This document shows positions 1 to 7,560 of a stretch of 13,578 nt of DNA, piece by piece. The notes under the pieces are model-generated. The model saw nothing but the letters and a program-made list of their open reading frames with translations, did not search any database and was not told where the DNA came from. Made by a program: the position numbers and the translations under genes. This stretch comes from Nitrosomonas sp. UBA6494 (GTDB taxonomy: Bacteria > Pseudomonadota > Gammaproteobacteria > Burkholderiales > Nitrosomonadaceae), in NCBI GenBank assembly GCA_002435335.1, contig DJMI01000143.1, positions 1 to 13,578 on the forward strand. The letters run 5' to 3'. Position 1 is the stretch's first letter; every line of letters begins with the position of its first letter.

Positions 1-1
1 C

Positions 2-1693
2 ATCCGCCGCGCCATCCGCCACGGTTACAAGCTCGGGCAAAAACAACCGTTCTTTCATCAACTGGTGGAAGATTTAAGTCAAGTGATGGGACAAGCGTAC
101 CCGGAACTGACCGCTGCCAAAACCCGCGTCGCAGCGGTATTGCTGCAAGAAGAAGAACGCTTCGCCGAAACATTGGAAAACGGCATGCAAATTCTGGAAG
201 CCGCACTCAGCCACAACATTAAAACACTGGATGGCGAAACCGCATTCCGCTTATACGACACCTTCGGTTTTCCGATCGACCTGACCGCCGACATCGCGCG
301 CGAGCGCGCCATCAGCGTCGACCACGCCGGTTTCGAACAAGCGATGGCGCGCCAGCGCGAACAAGCGCGCGCCGCCAACAAATTCGCGATGCAGGAAGGA
401 CTCGATTACAAAGGCAGCCAAACCACGTTTCATGGTTATGAAACCTTGCAACACGACGGCCAGATACTCGCCATTTACAAACAAGGCAGTGCGGTCGATT
501 TCATCGAAGCGGGCGATGAGGCGGTGGTGGTGCTTGACCAAACACCGTTCTACGCTGAATCCGGCGGCCAGGTCGGGGATAGCGGCGATCTTCTTGCCGC
601 CAACGGCACCTTCGCAGTCACCGATACGCAAAAAATCCAGGCCGGCGTGTTCGGTCACAAAGGCTTGCTGCGCAGCGGCCGCTTGGTCGTCCGGGACAAC
701 GTACAAGCCCAGGTCAACCCGCAAACCCGCGTCAGTACCGCCAACAATCACTCCGCGACGCACCTGCTGCACGCCGCATTACGCAAAGTGCTCGGCACGC
801 ATGTCACGCAAAAAGGCTCGCTGGTCGACTCCAACCGGTTGCGTTTCGATTTCTCGCACAACGCACCGATGAGCGCCGACGAAATTCGCGAAACCGAACG
901 CTTGGTCAACGAACAAATCCGCAACAACTGGGTGGTGGAAGCGGCCTCAATGAAATACGACGATGCGATCAAGCGCGGCGCGATGGCGCTGTTCGGCGAA
1001 AAATATTCCGACGTGGTGCGCGTCATCGGCATGGGCGAATTCTCCACCGAATTGTGCGGCGGCACGCATGTACCGCAAGTCGGGCAAATCGGCCTGTTTA
1101 AAATCGTCGCCGAATCCGGCGTTGCCGCCGGGATCCGCCGCGTCGAAGCGGTCACCGGAAAAGCCGCGATCGATTACGTGCAACAACGCGAAGCGCAATT
1201 GCTCGAAATCGCGCATACATTAAAAGCCAACCCGCAAGAAGTCACGCAAAAAATCGCGCAAATCATCGACAACGTGCGGCAAACCGAAAAAGAACTGGCG
1301 CGCCTGAAAACCAAAATGGCCAGCTCGCAAGGCGCCGACTTGGCCTCGCAAGCGCAAGACGTCAACGGCGTCAAAGTGCTGGCCGCTAATTTGGAAAACG
1401 CCGACGCCAAGACGCTGCGCGAAACGCTCGATCAACTCAAAGACACGCTCAAAACCTGCGCGATCGTGCTCGGCACCGTAGCCGATGGTAAAGTCACGCT
1501 GATCGCCGGCGTCAGCGCCGACTTGACCGGCAAAATCAAAGCCGGTGAACTGGTCAACTTCGTCGCGCAACAAGTCGGCGGCAAAGGTGGCGGACGACCG
1601 GATATGGCGCAAGCGGGGGGGACTCAGCCGGAAAACTTGCCTGCGGCGCTTCAAGGTGTGAAGGATTGGATTGAGAGAAAACTTACAGCGTGA
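2..1693 (+). CDS. alaS: Alanyl-tRNA synthetase, C-terminal two thirds (5' end outside window)
   Basis: This gene charges tRNA-Ala with alanine in the cytoplasm and hydrolyses mischarged Ser/Gly-tRNA-Ala. The open frame runs in from base 2 with no start in view; the first visible residues (IRRAIRHGYKLG) match the end of the catalytic/tRNA-recognition part of AlaRS. About 563 residues are visible, against roughly 870 for the full family. The editing domain carries the zinc-binding motif HSATHLLH (from about base 748) and the CGGTH motif (Cys codon 1055-1057, His codon 1067-1069). The C-terminal DHHA1/C-Ala domain ends with the glycine-rich GGKGGGRPDMAQAGG motif, followed by an amphipathic tail. 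All editing residues expected in AlaRS are present, so the protein looks functional. A weak TTGAG/CTCAA hairpin without a T-tract follows the stop, so I call no terminator. The identification is secure. Confidence 0.98.
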   Translation: MRRAIRHGYKLGQKQPFFHQLVEDLSQVMGQAYPELTAAKTRVAAVLLQEEERFAETLENGMQILEAALSHNIKTLDGETAFRLYDTFGFPIDLTADIARERAISVDHAGFEQAMARQREQARAANKFAMQEGLDYKGSQTTFHGYETLQHDGQILAIYKQGSAVDFIEAGDEAVVVLDQTPFYAESGGQVGDSGDLLAANGTFAVTDTQKIQAGVFGHKGLLRSGRLVVRDNVQAQVNPQTRVSTANNHSATHLLHAALRKVLGTHVTQKGSLVDSNRLRFDFSHNAPMSADEIRETERLVNEQIRNNWVVEAASMKYDDAIKRGAMALFGEKYSDVVRVIGMGEFSTELCGGTHVPQVGQIGLFKIVAESGVAAGIRRVEAVTGKAAIDYVQQREAQLLEIAHTLKANPQEVTQKIAQIIDNVRQTEKELARLKTKMASSQGADLASQAQDVNGVKVLAANLENADAKTLRETLDQLKDTLKTCAIVLGTVADGKVTLIAGVSADLTGKIKAGELVNFVAQQVGGKGGGRPDMAQAGGTQPENLPAALQGVKDWIERKLTA

Positions 1694-1800
1694 TCTTGAG
1701 TTATTCGCAATATTCTCAATTCTCCACCTAACTCTGTGTCGCAGACAAGATTATTAGACAAAATGTCATATATATTACGTTGGGGATCATGAGGTGATAA

Positions 1801-2455
1801 GTGGTAGACGATCAAATTAACGATAAACCGTCCGCTGCTATATCGAAGCTACAACAACGATATGTAGATGTTGTTACCCTTCGCGCCTGCGTGCAGGCGA
1901 TACCGTACATCGGCGGTTCACTTGACACACTTCTCGCCGGCCGTGCCACACAGATTCAGCTTCAGCGCGTGGAAAAATTCGCCAGCGATCTTGCTCATCG
2001 ACTGGCGAGCGTAGAAAGCACGGCTGCCAACTTAAACGATGAAGCGCTCGCGGTTTGCCGAAATAATCACCAATCAAGTCGCCAAGCCGGCACAGTGGGA
2101 AGAGCCAGAAAACGCCGTCCGCTTGTTATCCGATCTTGAAGATATTCACATTGAGATCATAGATGCCGCGCTTGGCGCCCCAGTAGCTGAAGGTGCTTTT
2201 TCGGGCTTGCGTGTCATTTCATTGGAGGCGCAGCATATCGATAGTGAAAAACAAAATGGCCCCGTGCTCCTTGTTACCTCGTTACCACGCTACGGAGCCA
2301 CGGCGCTGCGGATGGCGTGCGCTGAACTTTCTGCGAAGGGTCTTCTGCACGATGAAGGAATCGGGCGCTGGGATATGGGCGCCATGAAATATTTTGTGCC
2401 CACGGATCTCGCAGAATGGCTTGCCGGCTGGATCACTCAGGCTCATCGCAAATGA
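1801..2455 (+). pseudogene. Frameshifted uncharacterised protein (two overlapping frames)
   Basis: Two frames appear to be pieces of one protein. The first starts at GTG 1801, with a good GAGGTGA ribosome site just upstream, and has a helical N-terminal half (QAIPYIGGSLDTLLAG, then an amphipathic helix ending LASVES). After about 2036 it degenerates into an unnatural basic tail ending at 2139. The second frame (2039-2455) picks up with KRSRFAEIITNQVA and contains LLHDEGIGRWD and a C-terminal helix ending WITQAHRK. It has no ribosome site of its own, and a TAA lies in its frame at 2033-2035. From memory of similar proteins of unknown function, about 20 residues are missing at the junction, so a short out-of-frame deletion is more likely than a single-base slip. 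No function can be assigned. The alternative is two genuinely overlapping genes, which I consider less likely. Confidence 0.6.
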
Positions 2456-2485
2456 CGCTGCAAGCGGCACGCCGCTGAACGAGCA

Positions 2486-2523
2486 TCACAGGGGTCGTCA
2501 CAGGGGTCGCGTCACAGGGGTCG
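2486..2523. repeat. Three near-tandem copies of TCACAGGGGTCG
   Basis: The 12-mer TCACAGGGGTCG occurs at 2486-2497, 2498-2509 and 2512-2523. The first two copies abut and the third is offset by two bases (CG). The third copy runs on into GGTCTTGACAT. As I recall it, GGGGTC(A/G)GGTCTTGACAT is a common end sequence around IS200-like/REP-associated tyrosine transposase genes in many proteobacteria. No transposase gene and no matching opposite end are visible here, so this may be a solo end or a small non-autonomous remnant. Confidence 0.6.
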
Positions 2524-2637
2524 GGTCTTGACATAATGAATTTAGGATCTAACCTTCCTTTCATTTACTTTTTCGAAAACCTCTTGATCCACTACGCATA
2601 ATTATCTATTCTTGTATGCCTCATAGGAGGATACATT

Positions 2638-2832
2638 ATGAGAACCACTCTGGATTTGCCCGAAAACCTGTTAATCGAAGCGATGCGTATAACCCACACT
2701 GAAACTAAAACGGCAGTAATCGTATTGGCGCTGGAGGAGTTAATCCGCAAAGCAAAAATCACCGAACTCAAGCAATTCAAGGGAAAAATCGAATTGGATA
2801 TCGATCTCGATAACATTCGGGCGCGCCGGTAG
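2638..2832 (+). CDS. VapB-type antitoxin, without visible toxin partner
   Basis: This 64-residue protein has the layout of a VapB-family (DUF2191-like) antitoxin. An N-terminal ribbon-helix-helix segment (MRTTLDLPENLLIEAMRITH, then a helix with TKTAVIVLALEELIRKAK) would bind operator DNA as a dimer. A short C-terminal tail (FKGKIELDIDLDNIRARR) would wrap around a PIN-domain VapC RNase. The start is fixed by a strong TAGGAGG site seven bases upstream of the ATG. In a normal module vapC follows immediately, but after the TAG here there is no frame of VapC length before the hairpins at 2904. The gene is therefore an orphan or the survivor of a decayed module. It could also serve in trans with a toxin elsewhere, or act only as a regulator. 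Confidence 0.8.
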   Translation: MRTTLDLPENLLIEAMRITHTETKTAVIVLALEELIRKAKITELKQFKGKIELDIDLDNIRARR

Positions 2833-2903
2833 TGGCGAAAGTAAAAGAATAGGTTCGCCGAATTAATCTGCGTTTCCATTAACTTTTACACGGCAACAAA
2901 ATA

Positions 2904-2937
2904 CCCAAAGGGCGCCTGCTATAAGACACCCTTTGGG
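2904..2937. repeat. Inverted repeat CCCAAAGGG / CCCTTTGGG
   Basis: Perfect 9-bp arms at 2904-2912 and 2929-2937 enclose a 16-base loop. There is no T-run right after it on the + strand. On the - strand the stem is followed by TATTTTGTT. It could be a weak terminator or a remnant of a mobile element; the sequence does not decide. Confidence 0.55.
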
Positions 2938-2963
2938 CAACAAAGAAACAATGTGATGAAATT

Positions 2964-3001
2964 ACTGGCTAAAAGTTAACGGTCAACTTTTAGCCAGTTT
3001 T
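2964..3001 (+). terminator. Intrinsic terminator-like stem-loop
   Basis: A perfect 14-bp stem (ACTGGCTAAAAGTT at 2964-2977, its complement at 2985-2998) has a 7-base loop and is followed by a short T-run (TTT at 2999-3001, completing TTTT with the last base of the stem). It lies about 130 bp after the antitoxin gene on the same strand and could end that transcript. The stem is AT-rich in its upper part, so strength is uncertain. Confidence 0.6.
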
Positions 3002-3079
3002 CCTTTAACGCTCAGATTGTCGATCAGTTGACAACTTTGCTCATAACTTCTTGCCGATGTCTGATGTTACACTTAACAA

Positions 3080-3211
3080 ACCGTTGAAAAACTATCTGCG
3101 TTGCCGCTGCGGCGTTAAAAACAAGCTCAAAATGCTCATTTATTAGGCATAAACTGCTTTTTCGCCTGTTTTTGTTTTGCATCGGCTGCCTTGAAAACAT
3201 TTTTTAACGGT
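3080..3211. mobile_element. MITE-like palindromic repeat element, about 132 bp
   Basis: The ends are inverted repeats: ACCGTTGAAAAA at 3080-3091 and TTTTTTAACGGT at 3200-3211 match at 11 of 12 positions. The interior is partly palindromic, and no protein is encoded. The left part (3081-3137) recurs at 6160-6214 in this window. Terminal repeats, small size, lack of coding capacity and dispersion fit a miniature inverted-repeat element mobilised in trans. No clear target-site duplication is visible. Confidence 0.65.
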
Positions 3212-3282
3212 CATGTTAACCATGACAGAGCTCAGTCAATGGCTAGTAATGGAGCTCTATACTTATAATTCAGGTTGTCCAC

Positions 3283-4707
3283 ATGGGCCAGGAAATCACT
3301 CAGACGCAGTTCAACGAGCAGTCGTTTCAAGACTACCGCGGCTGTTTGTTTGCCGAAGCTGAGTTGTTGCAATCGCAGTTACACGAAGGCCGATTCTCGG
3401 ATGTCGGCGAAATCGGTGGTTACGAGTTGGAATCTTGGCTGGTTGATCATAATTATTTTCCAGCACCGATAAATCAGCGTTTCCTAGCCAATATTGATAA
3501 TCCGTTGGTAGTGCCCGAGTTGTCGCGTTTCAATGTGGAGCTAAACGGGGAACCGTTACCGTTGCGCGGACGGGTATTTACGGCGATGGCGCAGGAGCTG
3601 AACCTGAATTGGCAATCTTGCCAGGAAGTTGCGCATGGCATGGACAGTGCGCTGATGATGGTAGGAATTTTACCGACCATTCGTCAATCGGATCTGTGCC
3701 TCGCCAATATTTCTGACTCGATGCGCTATTGGGCTTTAAACGAGCAAGTGTTGTTGCAGCGCGCAGGACGACCGTTGCATATCCGTATCGACGGGCGCGA
3801 GCTGCTGGATATTCGACACCCGGATGTGATGTTGGAGGCGGCCACCACATCGTTTCAGATTCATTTGCAGAGTGGACAGCGCAATGCGGTACGCTATTTC
3901 AATGCGTCGCTCATCGCAGCCGGACCATTGCTGGCAGCGGCAGGAAACTCACCGTTATTGTTCGGCGCTGATTTGTGGGACGAAACACGCATCGCATTGT
4001 TCGAGCAATCGGTGGAAATCGCCGACGAATCAAAATTGGAAGACCATCGCGTTAGCTTCGGACAGGATTATGCACAAGCATCCTTGTTCGAGTGCTTTGC
4101 GCACAATCTCGCCACGCATCCGGTGCTATTACCGATCGTGATGAATAGCGCGCCGCAACAGTTCGCGCATTTGCGTCTCCATAACGGCACTATTTGGCGC
4201 TGGGTACGGCCATTGATCGGCTTTGATGCGGATGGCACACCGCACCTGCGTATTGAACAACGGGTACTCCCTGCCGGACCGACGATTATCGACATGATGG
4301 CAAATGCCGCATTGTATTTCGGCATTGCCCGCTTTCTGGCGGGGTTGAACGATGCGCCGGAATCCAAGCTGTCTTTTTGCGATGCGCGCAATAACTTTTA
4401 TGCCGCCGCGCGCAAAGGTTTGACGGCAAAAATGACTTGGTTGGATGGCAGCAGCATAGACGCGAAAACGTTACTGCTGGAAGAAATCCTGCCCATGGCG
4501 CGACAAGGTTTGAAATCTTTGAACGTAGATCGAGAAGATATCGATCTCTATTTGGACATCATGCAGATGCGGATTCAAACCGGCCAAACCGGAGCTGTCT
4601 GGCAGCGAACATATCGCAGCAAGCATCGGACGGATAATTTTCATCTTGTCGCCGCGTATCTGGAAAGACAGCGCAGCGGCGCGCCGGTACACGAGTGGGA
4701 GTTGTAA
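3283..4707 (+). CDS. GCS2-type amidoligase (glutamate-cysteine ligase-like)
   Basis: This 474-residue cytoplasmic protein belongs to the glutamate-cysteine ligase family 2/YbdK-like carboxylate-amine ligases, which use ATP to join a carboxylate to an amine. Metal/ATP-binding signatures are visible: GGYELESWLVD (residues 45-55, Glu48 and Glu50), FNVELNG (83-89), TSFQIHLQ (189-196), GNSPLLFG (221-228), WRWVRP (305-310) and LRIEQRVLPAGPT (322-334). The first Gly-x-Glu-x-Glu motif and the Arg-x-Glu-x-Arg motif are hallmarks of the family. Length is in or slightly above the usual range. The ATG at 3283 is the first good start, with only a weak ribosome site. The next gene starts two bases after the stop, so the two are surely co-transcribed. 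Ordinary glutathione synthesis is possible, but pairing with a deacylase-like peptidase points to another conjugate. The substrate is unknown. Confidence 0.88.
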   Translation: MGQEITQTQFNEQSFQDYRGCLFAEAELLQSQLHEGRFSDVGEIGGYELESWLVDHNYFPAPINQRFLANIDNPLVVPELSRFNVELNGEPLPLRGRVFTAMAQELNLNWQSCQEVAHGMDSALMMVGILPTIRQSDLCLANISDSMRYWALNEQVLLQRAGRPLHIRIDGRELLDIRHPDVMLEAATTSFQIHLQSGQRNAVRYFNASLIAAGPLLAAAGNSPLLFGADLWDETRIALFEQSVEIADESKLEDHRVSFGQDYAQASLFECFAHNLATHPVLLPIVMNSAPQQFAHLRLHNGTIWRWVRPLIGFDADGTPHLRIEQRVLPAGPTIIDMMANAALYFGIARFLAGLNDAPESKLSFCDARNNFYAAARKGLTAKMTWLDGSSIDAKTLLLEEILPMARQGLKSLNVDREDIDLYLDIMQMRIQTGQTGAVWQRTYRSKHRTDNFHLVAAYLERQRSGAPVHEWEL

Positions 4708-4709
4708 CA

Positions 4710-5720
4710 ATGTTGACTGAATTGGATTATTTGCCCGATGGATTTTTGCATGTGGAAGCGACGGAACTGCATAGCGTTCTGTCCGGCCCCACGCTGATTC
4801 ATTTACCTGGGCGGCGCGATAATCCATTGTTTGTATCCATTTTGCTGCATGGCAATGAAGACACCGGGCTGAAAGCGATGCAGGCGGTGCTGAAGAAATA
4901 TCGCAACACACCTTTGCCGCGCGCCTTATCGCTGTTTGTCGGTAATATCGAAGCGGCACGTCATGGTGTGCGCCGCCTGGAAAATCAATTGGATTACAAC
5001 CGAGTTTGGTCATCGGACAGTAACACCAATGCGCCCGAGCACCGCATGACAAGAAAAGTGATTAAATCCATGATGCAACGCGGCGTCTTTGCCAGCATCG
5101 ATATTCATAACAACAGCGGATTGAATCCGCATTATGCTTGTATTACCCGTCTGGATGATAATTTTCTGTACCTTGCCGCGATGTTTTCCCGGATCGCGGT
5201 TTATTTCACTTCACCCAAAAGCGTGCAATGCGAAGCTTTCGCGCACCTTTGCCCGGCAGTAACGCTGGAGTGCGGCAAACCCGGTGGCGCAGGCGGCATC
5301 GAACATGCCGCGGATTTCGTGGAAGGCACGTTACATTTGTCCAATTTCCCAAACCATCCGGTCGCCAAGCAGGATTTGGATTTGTACCAGAGTATCGCTG
5401 TGGTTACCGTACCGGAGACAATCAGCCTGTGCGTTGGCTCCGGTGTTGCGGATCTGTGTTTGGTGGAAAATATCGATTACTATAATTTCCAAGAATTGGA
5501 GTCGGGCACCCGATTAGGCATCGTATCAAACAACCATTCGATGCCGCTATGCGCTCGCAACGAAATCGATTGTGATGTCAGTGCAGATTATTTCGAAGTC
5601 AAGGCAGGTGAATTGATCATTCGCCGCCCGGTCATGCCCGCGATGTTGACACGTGATACCCGAATCATCCGTCAGGATTGCTTGTGTTATTTGATGGAGC
5701 GCGTGGAACGAAGGTATTGA
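4710..5720 (+). CDS. M14-family zinc hydrolase, succinylglutamate desuccinylase/aspartoacylase-like
   Basis: This 336-residue protein is a zinc-dependent deacylase or carboxypeptidase of the AstE/AspA branch of peptidase family M14. Zinc ligands and catalytic residues are visible: HGNE (47-50, His47 and Glu50), the substrate-binding RRLENQLDYNR segment (Asn97, Arg98), DIHN (His133) and TLECG (Glu187, the expected catalytic glutamate). A beta-rich C-terminal domain of the kind seen in AstE/aspartoacylase follows from about residue 235. I chose ATG 4710 over the in-frame GTG 4695 because GGAG at 4698-4701 is well placed for it and it lies two bases after the upstream stop. Its coupling to the GCS2-like ligase suggests it releases or trims the product that enzyme makes. 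Neither substrate can be read from sequence. Confidence 0.9.
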   Translation: MLTELDYLPDGFLHVEATELHSVLSGPTLIHLPGRRDNPLFVSILLHGNEDTGLKAMQAVLKKYRNTPLPRALSLFVGNIEAARHGVRRLENQLDYNRVWSSDSNTNAPEHRMTRKVIKSMMQRGVFASIDIHNNSGLNPHYACITRLDDNFLYLAAMFSRIAVYFTSPKSVQCEAFAHLCPAVTLECGKPGGAGGIEHAADFVEGTLHLSNFPNHPVAKQDLDLYQSIAVVTVPETISLCVGSGVADLCLVENIDYYNFQELESGTRLGIVSNNHSMPLCARNEIDCDVSADYFEVKAGELIIRRPVMPAMLTRDTRIIRQDCLCYLMERVERRY

Positions 5721-5788
5721 TCCGGCGTCTTGGATACACACAACGTACGGCAAGGCATCATGCGTGCAGAAGCGCGGTTTACGAAAAT

Positions 5789-6133
5789 TCAATATGGATT
5801 TTTCCTGAGCTCTATATCGCCCTCGATTATTTGTTCATAAATCGTATATGGCAAAGCAACGGTGTCCAGCATCCCGGACAGAACAATATCAACAAGCACT
5901 AACTCAGGTACTGCACCTGCCCACAAAGTCGTTTTAGACGGTTTACCGCGCAGTGCGCAAATATTATAGGAAACACCGCTATAAATTCTCGGAATCGTCT
6001 CGCAAGGAGATTTGACTTGGCTTAGATTACGCCGCGGAACAGAGTCATCATGAAGAACCGTGTTGATGGTGCCACATCCGATAACTGTGATCGTTATTAC
6101 AAAAATCAGTGTGAATCGAAGTTTTTTGTTCAT
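5789..6133 (-). CDS. YceK/YidQ-like outer-membrane lipoprotein
   Basis: This small protein (114 residues from the ATG at 6133) opens with a lipoprotein signal: charged MNKKLR, a hydrophobic stretch and the lipobox VIGC with Cys20 as the lipidation site. The mature part begins CGTINT, has YSGV at about 51-54, and ends with a hydrophobic segment LVDIVLSGMLDTVALPYTIYE. These features are typical of the YceK/YidQ (DUF1375) lipoproteins of unknown function. The frame extends to an ATG at 6151, but the signal peptide argues for 6133. It lies downstream of the sigma/anti-sigma/protease genes on the same strand, separated by an 89-bp gap that holds a partial repeat element. Co-transcription is possible but not shown. 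Confidence 0.8.
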   Translation of the reverse strand: MNKKLRFTLIFVITITVIGCGTINTVLHDDSVPRRNLSQVKSPCETIPRIYSGVSYNICALRGKPSKTTLWAGAVPELVLVDIVLSGMLDTVALPYTIYEQIIEGDIELRKNPY

Positions 6134-6159
6134 ATGGGAACCACTCATCAACTAGCAAG

Positions 6160-6214
6160 CCGTTAAAGCTATCTGCGTTGCCACTGCGGCGTTAAAAACA
6201 GGCTTAAAATGCTC
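6160..6214. repeat. Partial copy of the MITE-like repeat
   Basis: This 55-bp stretch repeats the left part of the element at 3080-3211 in the same orientation. The core, 6169-6214 against 3092-3137, agrees at 43 of 46 positions. The right half of the element is absent here. The copy ends nine bases from the stop codon of the subtilase gene. Confidence 0.8.
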
Positions 6215-6222
6215 CGGTGGAT

Positions 6223-7539
6223 TCAACTTTTTGTGTGATATTTATTGGATTCGGAAGTCATGTTAACCATGCGATTTAATTGTTCAGCGCTAAAAAGTTG
6301 ATAAAACGTGGGCTCATTTACTTTCTCTAATAGCTTACTGATTTCCAAATTGGTTAATTTGCGTTCCAATTGCAACAATAAAGCGGCGAGACCGGAAACA
6401 TGCGCTGTTGCAAATGAATTCCCGGAAACATAGTTATAGGTACCATTCGGTAATGTGGTCAATATTTCGTCGCCTGGCGCACTGATAACCAGGTCGTGTG
6501 GCTCAAGCGAAGGCAAGATAGTAATACTTCCATTGCTTTTCACACCGATAACGCCGGGTTGTTTTGCAGGAAAGCCCGATTTCTTATCTTCCCGGTCTGC
6601 CTGAGAAGCAATGACTATCATGCCTTTCTGCACTGCTTTATCAATAAGTTTTGCCAGTAACGGATCGTATGGCCCGGTTAGACTCAAATTCAAAATATCG
6701 GCCTTCATCCGGATGGCTGTATCGATAGCCAGCGCCAAAGTAAAACTATTACAAATTGCTTCCATCCTACCCGGCTTAATGCTCCAGCATGCCTTCAGTG
6801 CAATGATATGACTATCGGGTGCGATACCGACGATGCCATGCCCATTATTAGGTTTGGCCGCTATTACGCCAATGATCGCCGTACCATGTGGATCAATCGA
6901 AAAATCATTTGATTTCTGTGAAACAAAATCTTTGACTTGACGAACCTGTCCTTCCAAATCGGGATGATTGATATCAACACCTGTATCCACGATAGCGATG
7001 ACGACATTTTTACCGGTGGTTTGGCCATGAATTTCGACAAGATTCATCGATTGAATATTGGTTTGCAAACGATAGTAAGGATCGCTGAATTTTTCTACCT
7101 CGGGCGACTTGGTCATTACTCGGAAAGTGCTAATCGACTGAACATTACCGATACGCTCATCCTTTGCCAATGCTTCAATGACATCAGCAATCGGTTGGTC
7201 TTCATCAATTAAATAAACAACGCAATGCTCTCCAATTTCCTTGATTGGCCACTGCGATAAAATCTTCAGTTTATAATCAGCTTCAATACTGGCAGCAATT
7301 CGTTTACTCCAACTGGAGCTGCTGTATTCCCCTCGGCGGCGATAAGTTTGATTGACAGCCCCGACCGACACTCGATCGATATGTTTATCCGCATAAGTCA
7401 CTAAAATAATGCGATCCGCTTGTTCGCTATCAAAAATTTTTGGGTCGACCGATAACGCTGGCTCGGCCTTTGCCGATAATACGACCAGACAGCTCATAGA
7501 CAGATAGACAATTATTATTTTCAATAGCTTAAATAACAT
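6223..7539 (-). CDS. Secreted subtilisin-like (S8) serine protease
   Basis: This 438-residue protein starts with a Sec signal peptide (hydrophobic residues 7-22, likely cut after AKA at about residue 25). A region of about 120 residues follows that looks like a propeptide (up to about 140; CVVYLIDEDQPIADVIEAL, then a segment resembling the end of I9-type prodomains). The S8 catalytic domain shows Asp185 (VDTGVD), His218 (DPHGT) and Ser375 (GNSFATAHVSG), the full triad. Where subtilisins have the oxyanion Asn in AAGNEG, this protein reads IASQADRED, so Asp315 or Ala314 stands there. There is no C-terminal anchor, so a periplasmic location is likely. The gene begins 21 bases after the anti-sigma stop, in an apparent operon. 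The likely role is processing an envelope protein, perhaps the anti-sigma factor itself; that is inference. Confidence 0.9.
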   Translation of the reverse strand: MLFKLLKIIIVYLSMSCLVVLSAKAEPALSVDPKIFDSEQADRIILVTYADKHIDRVSVGAVNQTYRRRGEYSSSSWSKRIAASIEADYKLKILSQWPIKEIGEHCVVYLIDEDQPIADVIEALAKDERIGNVQSISTFRVMTKSPEVEKFSDPYYRLQTNIQSMNLVEIHGQTTGKNVVIAIVDTGVDINHPDLEGQVRQVKDFVSQKSNDFSIDPHGTAIIGVIAAKPNNGHGIVGIAPDSHIIALKACWSIKPGRMEAICNSFTLALAIDTAIRMKADILNLSLTGPYDPLLAKLIDKAVQKGMIVIASQADREDKKSGFPAKQPGVIGVKSNGSITILPSLEPHDLVISAPGDEILTTLPNGTYNYVSGNSFATAHVSGLAALLLQLERKLTNLEISKLLEKVNEPTFYQLFSAEQLNRMVNMTSESNKYHTKS

Positions 7540-7560
7540 TTTGCGGTTAATTTAAAATTG

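Larger units (their letters stand above)
2833..3282. other. Gene-free 450-bp intergenic stretch with hairpins and a MITE-like element
   Basis: No convincing coding frame lies here. The stretch contains a CCCAAAGGG/CCCTTTGGG hairpin, a strong terminator-like stem-loop and a palindromic repeat element of about 132 bp, each listed separately. The last 70 bases lead into the amidoligase gene and include a perfect TATAAT at 3264-3269. That box lies only 14 bases before the ATG and has no good -35 partner. Confidence 0.7.

Noticed and set aside
79..1654. Several open frames on both strands overlapping alaS (for example 251-772 and 1220-1654 on the minus strand)
   Set aside because: They lie opposite or out of frame with an unmistakable alaS and show composition-driven residues only, with no recognisable motif.
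1696..1719. TTGAG/CTCAA hairpin after alaS as a terminator
   Set aside because: The arms are short, the loop region is irregular and no T-run follows.
2528..2556. TTGACA at 2528-2533 as a -35 box for the antitoxin gene
   Set aside because: No acceptable -10 box lies 16-18 bases downstream (sequence there is near AACCTT), and the hexamer is part of the repeat-end motif.
3264..3269. Perfect TATAAT ahead of the GCS2-like ligase gene
   Set aside because: No -35 partner at suitable spacing, and only 14 bases to the ATG; not strong enough to list as a promoter.
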